The translations under genes and the position numbers were made by a program. DNA of 64,000 nucleotides, taken from positions 295,874 through 359,873 of the forward strand of contig NZ_QQOA01000001.1 of assembly GCF_003443895.1 (NCBI RefSeq), in the 5' to 3' direction. The DNA comes from Paraburkholderia phosphatilytica (lineage in GTDB: Bacteria > Pseudomonadota > Gammaproteobacteria > Burkholderiales > Burkholderiaceae). Positions 59,436 to 64,000 of this stretch are shown here, one piece after another (the first letter of the stretch is position 1; every line of letters begins with the position of its first letter). The notes beneath the pieces were generated by a model. The model saw only the letters and a list, made by a program, of their open reading frames with translations, did not search any database and was not told where the DNA came from.

Positions 59436-60233
59436 ATGCGTAGAAACGGACCGGTTTCGCTGCTCTATCACACGCTCTTCATCGCGTTCATGCTCGCGCC
59501 GCTCGTCGTCGTGATCGCGGTGTCGTTCACGGGCAAGGGCTATATCTCGCTGCCCACGTCTGGCCTCTCGCTGCGCTGGTTCCGTGCGCTGTGGCGCGCC
59601 GACGATTTCATCACCGCGTTCTGGCTGTCCATCCGGCTCGGCGCGGTCGCAGCGACGGTCGCCGTGGTGCTCGCGGTGCCGGCTGCGCTTGCGCTGACTC
59701 GCTATCGCTTTGCCGCGCGCGGCGCGCTGATGAGCTTCTTCCTGTCGCCGCTGATGATTCCGTACGTGGTGCTCGGCGTCGCGTTTCTGCGCTTCTTCAC
59801 GCTAGCCGGGCTGACCGGTTCGTTCTTCTGGCTCGCGCTGATCCACGTGATCGTCGTGATGCCGTACGCGCTGCGCCTCGTGCTCGCGGCCGCGACCGGC
59901 CTCGACCGCGACGGCGAGCGCGCCGCATTGTCGCTCGGCGCGAGCCGCTTCACCGCGTTCCGGCGCGTGGTGCTGCCGATGCTGATACCCGGCGTCGCGG
60001 GCGGCTGGATTCTCGCGTTCATCACGAGCTTCGACGAACTGACGATGACCGTATTCGTCGCAACGCCCGGCACCACCACGCTGCCGGTTGCGATGTACAA
60101 CGACATCGCGCAGAACATCGATCCGCTGGTGACCTCCATTTCGACCGTGCTGATCGTCGGCACGGTGCTGCTGATGCTGGCGCTCGACCGCATCGTCGGA
60201 CTCGACCGCGTACTGATCGGCAAAGGCTCATGA
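59436..60233 (+). CDS. ABC transporter permease (PotC-like)
   Basis: A 265-residue permease with six helices, GGAG before the ATG. FIAFMLAPLVVVIAVSFTGKGYISLPTSGLSLRWF is the usual PotC/PotI opening. The EAA motif is ERAALSLGASRFTAFRRVVLPMLIPGVAGGW, followed by ITSFDELTMTVFVATPGTTTLPVAMY, characteristic of polyamine permeases. It partners the upstream permease, and its TGA overlaps the start of the FAD oxidase, linking transport to catabolism. Confidence 0.9.
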   Translation: MRRNGPVSLLYHTLFIAFMLAPLVVVIAVSFTGKGYISLPTSGLSLRWFRALWRADDFITAFWLSIRLGAVAATVAVVLAVPAALALTRYRFAARGALMSFFLSPLMIPYVVLGVAFLRFFTLAGLTGSFFWLALIHVIVVMPYALRLVLAAATGLDRDGERAALSLGASRFTAFRRVVLPMLIPGVAGGWILAFITSFDELTMTVFVATPGTTTLPVAMYNDIAQNIDPLVTSISTVLIVGTVLLMLALDRIVGLDRVLIGKGS

Positions 60234-61375
60234 CGGGAACCCTATCGATGAAAGCAACGGACGTGATCGTGGCCGGCGGCGGTCTGGTCGGCATGGCGGT
60301 CGCCTGGGGGCTTGCACGCAGCGGCGCGCAGGTCGTCGTGATCGACGAAGGCGACGACGCGTTTCGCGCGTCGCGCGGCAACTTCGGCCTCGTGTGGGTG
60401 CAGGGCAAAGGCTATGGGTTGCCGCAATACGCGCGCTGGTCGATGGAGTCCGCGCGGCGCTGGCCCGAACTCGCGGCAGCGTTGCTCGAAGAAACCGGCG
60501 TCGACGTGCAGTTGCGCCAGCCGGGCGGCTTTCACTTCGTCTATAGCGAGGACGAATGGCGCGAACGCGAAACGCGGCTCGCGTGGCTGCGCGACGAACT
60601 CGGCGGCCACTATCCGTACGAGATGCTCGATCACGCGGCGCTGAAGACGCGGCTTCCGCTAATCGGACCGCAGGTGATCGGCGCGAGCTACACGCCGATG
60701 GACGGCCACGTGAATCCGCTGAAGCTGCTGCGCGCGCTCTATGCGGCATGCGCGGGGCGCGGCGTCGAATGGGTTCGCAACCAGCACGTCGAGCGGATCG
60801 AACACGCGAACGGAACCTTCACCGTGCACGGCAACGGCGCGACGTGGCAGGCGCCGAAGGTCGTGCTCGCCGCCGGTCTCGGCAATGCGCGGCTCGCGCC
60901 GCAGGTCGGGCTGCATGCGCCCGTGCGTCCCAATCGCGGCCAGGTGCTGGTCGGCGAGCGCACTGCGCCGTTCCTCGACTATCCGACCACCTACGTGCGC
61001 CAGACCGACGAAGGCACGATCCAGCTCGGCGATTCGATGGAAGACGTCGGCTTCGACGACACCACGACGACGCCCGTGCTCGGTTCGATCGCACAGCGCG
61101 GCGTGCGCAGTTTTCCGGTGCTGGCCGGGTTGCGACTCGTGCGTGCGTGGAGCGCGCTGCGCGTGATGAGCCCGGATGGCTTTCCGATCTACCAGCAGTC
61201 AACGCAGTGTCCCGGCGCATTCGTGACCACCTGCCACAGCGGCGTCACGCTGGCCGCGGCGCACGCGTTGCGCGTCGCGGCGTGGATTGCCGGCGGCGAC
61301 GCGCCGCAGGACCTCGACGTATTCGCGGGCGACCGCTTCCTGAATCCGCAACGGACCCTTCACCATGCCCACTAG
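60230..61375 (+). CDS. FAD-dependent oxidoreductase, DAO family (opine-oxidase/D-hydroxyproline-dehydrogenase beta-like)
   Basis: A 381-residue flavoprotein whose ATG overlaps the permease TGA. The Rossmann motif is DVIVAGGGLVGMAVAWGLARSGAQVVVIDE. Further DAO features are FRASRGNFGLVWVQGKG, MDGHVNPLKLLRALYAACAGRGVEW and SALRVMSPDGFPIYQQS. Such subunits oxidise the C-N bond of an amino acid or opine with FAD. The 2Fe-2S protein and the HcnB/OoxA-like subunit that follow would complete a membrane-linked dehydrogenase. Its 3' end overlaps the 2Fe-2S gene by 11 bases. Confidence 0.88.
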   Translation: MTGTLSMKATDVIVAGGGLVGMAVAWGLARSGAQVVVIDEGDDAFRASRGNFGLVWVQGKGYGLPQYARWSMESARRWPELAAALLEETGVDVQLRQPGGFHFVYSEDEWRERETRLAWLRDELGGHYPYEMLDHAALKTRLPLIGPQVIGASYTPMDGHVNPLKLLRALYAACAGRGVEWVRNQHVERIEHANGTFTVHGNGATWQAPKVVLAAGLGNARLAPQVGLHAPVRPNRGQVLVGERTAPFLDYPTTYVRQTDEGTIQLGDSMEDVGFDDTTTTPVLGSIAQRGVRSFPVLAGLRLVRAWSALRVMSPDGFPIYQQSTQCPGAFVTTCHSGVTLAAAHALRVAAWIAGGDAPQDLDVFAGDRFLNPQRTLHHAH

Positions 61376-61706
61376 CCTCTTCAAACGACTCGAACGCGGC
61401 GGCGATAGCACACCGCGCGTCACAATCGAACTCGACGGCGTCGCGCTGAGCGTCGCGTCGGGACGCAGCATCGCGGCGGCCCTCTTCGACGCCGGTGTCA
61501 CGCGCTTTCGCACGACGCCGGTCAGCGACAGTCCGCGCGCGCCGTACTGCATGATGGGCGTGTGCTTCGAGTGCCTGATGGAAGTGGATGGCGTGCCGAA
61601 CCGGCAGACCTGTCTCGTCGAAGTGCGCGAAGGCATGAAGCTGAGCACCCAGCACGGCGCGCGCGACCTGCATGCGCAGACGGCGGAGGTGCGCCATGCG
61701 GGCTGA
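61365..61706 (+). CDS. (2Fe-2S)-binding subunit (HcnA/OoxC-like)
   Basis: A 113-residue ferredoxin-like protein. VTIELDGVALSVASGRSIAAALFDAG forms the beta-grasp, and cysteines in APYCMMGVCFECLMEVDG and NRQTCLVEVREGM provide the cluster ligands (C-x4-C-x2-C ... C). This is the gamma subunit type of hydrogen cyanide synthase, opine oxidase and D-hydroxyproline dehydrogenase. It transfers electrons between the FAD subunits and the respiratory chain. The genes on both sides overlap it by a few bases, so the complex is translated as a unit. Confidence 0.9.
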   Translation: MPTSLFKRLERGGDSTPRVTIELDGVALSVASGRSIAAALFDAGVTRFRTTPVSDSPRAPYCMMGVCFECLMEVDGVPNRQTCLVEVREGMKLSTQHGARDLHAQTAEVRHAG

Positions 61707-63075
61707 TCCGGCGGAACTCGTGATCGTCGGCGGCGGACCGGCGGGCATGGCCGCGGCAACGCTCGCCGCGAATCTTGGCGTGGAAGTCGTGCTGCTCGAC
61801 GAGCAGGCAACGCCCGGCGGACAGATCTATCGCAACGTGAGCGATGCGCCGCAAGGTCGGCTCGACGTGCTCGGCCCCGACTACACAGCGGGACGCGCGC
61901 TGGTCGACGCGTTTCGCGCGTCGAAAGCGCGGCACGTGGGCGGCGCGGCCGTATGGCAAGTCACCGCGCAGCGCGAGGTCAACTATCTGCGCGACGGCGA
62001 AGTGAAGTCGCTGCAGGCGCAACAGGTAATCCTCTGCACCGGCGCGATGGAACGGCCGTTCCCGATTCCGGGCTGGACGCTGCCCGGCGTGCTCAGCGCG
62101 GGCGCCGCGCAGATCCTGCTGAAATCGGCTGATACGGTGCCTTCGGAGCCGGTCGTGCTCGCGGGCTGCGGACCGCTGTTGTATCTGCTCGGCTGGCAGT
62201 ACGTGCGCGCCGGCGTGCCGGTGCGCGCGATCGTCGATACAACTGATTCCGCCGACCGGCGCCGCGCGCTGGCTCATCTCGGCGGCGCGCTGGCCGGCTG
62301 GCGCTACCTGAAAAAAGGCCTCGCGATGATGCGCGTGCTGCGGCGCGCCGGTGTGCCGTTCTACGAAGGCGCGAGCGGACTCGCGGTGGAAGGCGACGAC
62401 GCGGCGCGCGCGTTGCGCTTCACGTGCAACGGACGCGAACAGCGCATCGAGAGCCGCGTCGTGCTGCTGCATCAGGGCGTCGTGCCGAACACGCAGTTCA
62501 CGTGGTCGCTGCGCGCGAAGCATCGCTGGGACGATGCGCAATTGTGCTTCGTGCCCGAGGTCGACGAATGGGGTGCGCTCGATCTGCCCGGACTCTACGT
62601 GGCAGGCGACGGCCGCGGCATCGGCGGCGCGCTCGCTGCGGCGTTGCAGGGACAGCTTGCGGCCCTCGGCGCGGTGTCCGCGACCGGACGCATCGCCGCC
62701 GCCGAACGCGACCGGCGCGCAGCGCCCGTCCGTGCAGAACTCTCGACACATCTGCGCGTGCGACCGTTCCTCGACGCACTGTACCGGCCCAAACCGCAAA
62801 ACCGCATTCCCGCCGACGACGTGCTCGTCTGCCGCTGCGAAGAAGTGACGGCCGGCACGTTGCGCGAGCACGTCGCGCTCGGCTGCACGGGTCCGAACCA
62901 GGCGAAGTCGTTCGGCCGCTGCGGGATGGGTCCGTGTCAGGGTCGGCTGTGCGGACTGACGGTGACCGAGGTGATCGCGGACGCGCGCAAGGTCACGCCC
63001 GCGGAAGTCGGTTATTACCGGATCCGTCCGCCGATCAAACCGATCACACTTGGCGAACTGGCGCGCGAAGCATGA
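61696..63075 (+). CDS. FAD/NAD(P)-type oxidoreductase with C-terminal BFD-like 2Fe-2S domain (HcnB/OoxA-like)
   Basis: A 459-residue subunit from ATG 61696, overlapping the 2Fe-2S gene. The FAD motif is LVIVGGGPAGMAAATLAANLGVEVVLLDEQATPGGQIYR, and a second dinucleotide motif is CTGAMERPFPIPGWTLPGVLSAGAAQILLK. The C-terminal domain has LVCRCEEVTAGTLREHVALGC and KSFGRCGMGPCQGRLCG, the four cysteines of a bacterioferritin-associated-ferredoxin-like 2Fe-2S site. This is the alpha subunit type of opine oxidase, HCN synthase and D-hydroxyproline dehydrogenase. HCN synthase would be glycine-specific and normally lies in an hcnABC operon without an ABC importer, so an opine/proline-type substrate is favoured. 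Confidence 0.9.
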   Translation: MRADPAELVIVGGGPAGMAAATLAANLGVEVVLLDEQATPGGQIYRNVSDAPQGRLDVLGPDYTAGRALVDAFRASKARHVGGAAVWQVTAQREVNYLRDGEVKSLQAQQVILCTGAMERPFPIPGWTLPGVLSAGAAQILLKSADTVPSEPVVLAGCGPLLYLLGWQYVRAGVPVRAIVDTTDSADRRRALAHLGGALAGWRYLKKGLAMMRVLRRAGVPFYEGASGLAVEGDDAARALRFTCNGREQRIESRVVLLHQGVVPNTQFTWSLRAKHRWDDAQLCFVPEVDEWGALDLPGLYVAGDGRGIGGALAAALQGQLAALGAVSATGRIAAAERDRRAAPVRAELSTHLRVRPFLDALYRPKPQNRIPADDVLVCRCEEVTAGTLREHVALGCTGPNQAKSFGRCGMGPCQGRLCGLTVTEVIADARKVTPAEVGYYRIRPPIKPITLGELAREA

Positions 63076-64000
63076 GCGCGTTCGTCCCCCACTCTTCGTC
63101 TTCGCCTTCGCACGCGAAGCCATCGGGCGCCGACGTGCTGGTGATCGGCGGCGGTTTTCATGGGTTGTCGAGCGCGCTGCATCTGGCGCGCGCCGGCGCA
63201 CGCGTGACCGTGCTCGAAGCGGAGTATTGCGGCCGCCATGCGTCGGGCGTCAATGCAGGCGGCGTGCGGACGCTTGGGCGCCACGTCGCCGAGATTCCGC
63301 TGTCGCTCGCTTCGCTGGAACTGTGGCATCAGTTGCCGGACCTCGTCGGCGACAGCGGCGGCTTCATGCCGAGCGGACAGCTGAAGGTTGCGGAAACGGA
63401 AGCGGAGCTCGAGATGCTGCGCGCGCGCGTTGCGGACCTGAACCGCCGCGGCTTCCATCACGAAGCGCTGATCGATGCGGCAACCGTGCGCGAACTGCTC
63501 CCCGCCGTGGCGCCGCACGTGACGGGCGGCATCTGGTGCGAACGCGATGGGCACGCGCTGCCGTTTCGCGCGGTTACTGCGTTTCGTCGCGCCGCGCAGC
63601 GTCTTGGCGTAACGGTGCTGGAGAACACGCGCGCGGAGACGGTGCGAAGAGTCGGCGAGCGCTGGGAAGTCACGACGCTGCGCCAGCACTTCACCGCCGA
63701 ATACGTGGTGAACGCGGCCGGCGCATGGGCAAGCACCTTCGCACGTGAAGTGGGCGAGGCGGTGCCCGAAGAACCCGTCGCGTTGCTGCTGACGATCACG
63801 CAGCGCGTGCCGGCGTTCTGCTCGCCGGTGGTCGGCGCGGCTGGGCGTCCTCTGTCGTTCAAGCAGTTCGACAACGGCACGGTGCTGATCGGCGGCGGCG
63901 TGCGCGGCAGCGTCGACATGCACGCGCGCTGCGGCGAAGTCAATTTTGCGCAGCTCGCGACGAACGTACGCACCGCCGTGAGCCTCTTCCCACATCTGCG
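63072..64000 (+). CDS. Second FAD-dependent oxidoreductase, DAO family (3' truncated by window edge)
   Basis: An open frame from ATG 63072 (overlapping the TGA of the previous gene) runs off the window with no stop; 309 residues are visible. The Rossmann motif is DVLVIGGGFHGLSSALHLARAGARVTVLEAEYCGRHASGVNAGGVRTLGRHVAEIP. Further DAO features are ERDGHALPFRAVTAFRRAAQRLGV and YVVNAAGAWASTFAREVG. It resembles sarcosine oxidase/glycine oxidase-like subunits and is distinct from the DAO gene at 60230. Two DAO-type subunits in one oxidase operon suggest alternative beta subunits or consecutive steps. The N-terminus carries a serine-rich leader (SAFVPHSSSSPSHAKPSG). Confidence 0.88.
   Translation, partial: MSAFVPHSSSSPSHAKPSGADVLVIGGGFHGLSSALHLARAGARVTVLEAEYCGRHASGVNAGGVRTLGRHVAEIPLSLASLELWHQLPDLVGDSGGFMPSGQLKVAETEAELEMLRARVADLNRRGFHHEALIDAATVRELLPAVAPHVTGGIWCERDGHALPFRAVTAFRRAAQRLGVTVLENTRAETVRRVGERWEVTTLRQHFTAEYVVNAAGAWASTFAREVGEAVPEEPVALLLTITQRVPAFCSPVVGAAGRPLSFKQFDNGTVLIGGGVRGSVDMHARCGEVNFAQLATNVRTAVSLFPHL

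Noticed and set aside
59591..60229. Long N-terminal extension of the FAD oxidase frame
   Set aside because: It overlaps the PotC-like permease in another frame. The ATG at 60230 with TGA overlap and the Rossmann motif right after it is clearly the start.
61696..63075. Hydrogen cyanide synthase subunit HcnB
   Set aside because: The fold matches, but hcnABC would not normally be preceded by a polyamine-type ABC importer and an OccR-like regulator. An opine/hydroxyproline-type oxidase is the better reading.

Overview
The window looks like a replicon of a Burkholderiaceae beta-proteobacterium, most likely Paraburkholderia, Caballeronia or Burkholderia. The evidence is high GC with strong G/C third-position bias, a Burkholderia-type trimeric porin, flhDC flagellar master regulators, many LysR/MFS/ABC catabolic modules, and IS4-family insertion sequences. 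No rRNA, tRNA or CRISPR array was seen. Both ends cut through genes.

Layout. (1) 1-3.2 kb: the tail of a type VI secretion (T6SS) island, with three tandem Tli3-like immunity lipoproteins, a PAAR tip protein and a four-helix membrane protein, all joined by ATGA overlaps. (2) 3.2-11 kb: a hydroxycinnamate (ferulate/p-coumarate) module. Feruloyl-CoA synthase, an enoyl-CoA hydratase, an SDR dehydrogenase and an amidohydrolase form one operon. A divergent MarR repressor faces it across a perfect 7-bp dyad, and an outer-membrane porin and MFS importer lie beyond. The set fits CoA-dependent beta-oxidative side-chain removal better than the hydratase-lyase/vanillin route. (3) 11-24.3 kb: a propeller-GGDEF diguanylate cyclase, periplasmic trehalase, a small DUF1328 protein missed by length cut-offs, an FtsH-like AAA protease, two MFS/LysR pairs and a FAD monooxygenase divergent from PadR. 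(4) 24.4-32 kb: an isolated flhDC pair, a two-domain GNAT, an ABM monooxygenase, and an IclR-controlled permease/D-amino-acid transaminase/aminotransferase operon. A nearly identical 20-bp element precedes both the ABM gene and the permease operon. (5) 32-39.5 kb: the accessory region. It holds an intact IS4 element with perfect 22-bp ends, a ParDE toxin-antitoxin pair with a promoter-embedded operator, a nuclease-like ORF with an 11-G tract, a headless papain-fold toxin C-terminus joined to an Imm35 immunity gene, a 5'-truncated IS50-like transposase, a CPCC cysteine-rich gene and several orphan small genes. This looks like a decayed polymorphic-toxin/polyimmunity locus. (6) 39.7-54.4 kb: a secreted protein, LysR genes, DinB, a quinone oxidoreductase, a GH3 glucosidase, an acyl-CoA ligase, an amide/ureide module (amidase, DUF2848, ureidoglycolate-lyase-like) and an orphan PstS with a good PHO box. 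(7) 54.6-64 kb: a VOC protein, then an OccR/NocR-like LysR divergent from a polyamine/opine-type ABC importer and a multi-subunit FAD/2Fe-2S oxidase like opine oxidase or D-hydroxyproline dehydrogenase. The oxidase has two separate DAO-type subunits, the second running off the window.

Start codons were set by Shine-Dalgarno sequences, family N-termini and overlaps with neighbours; many open frames extend upstream of the real start. Functional names rest on motifs read by eye, with no database search.
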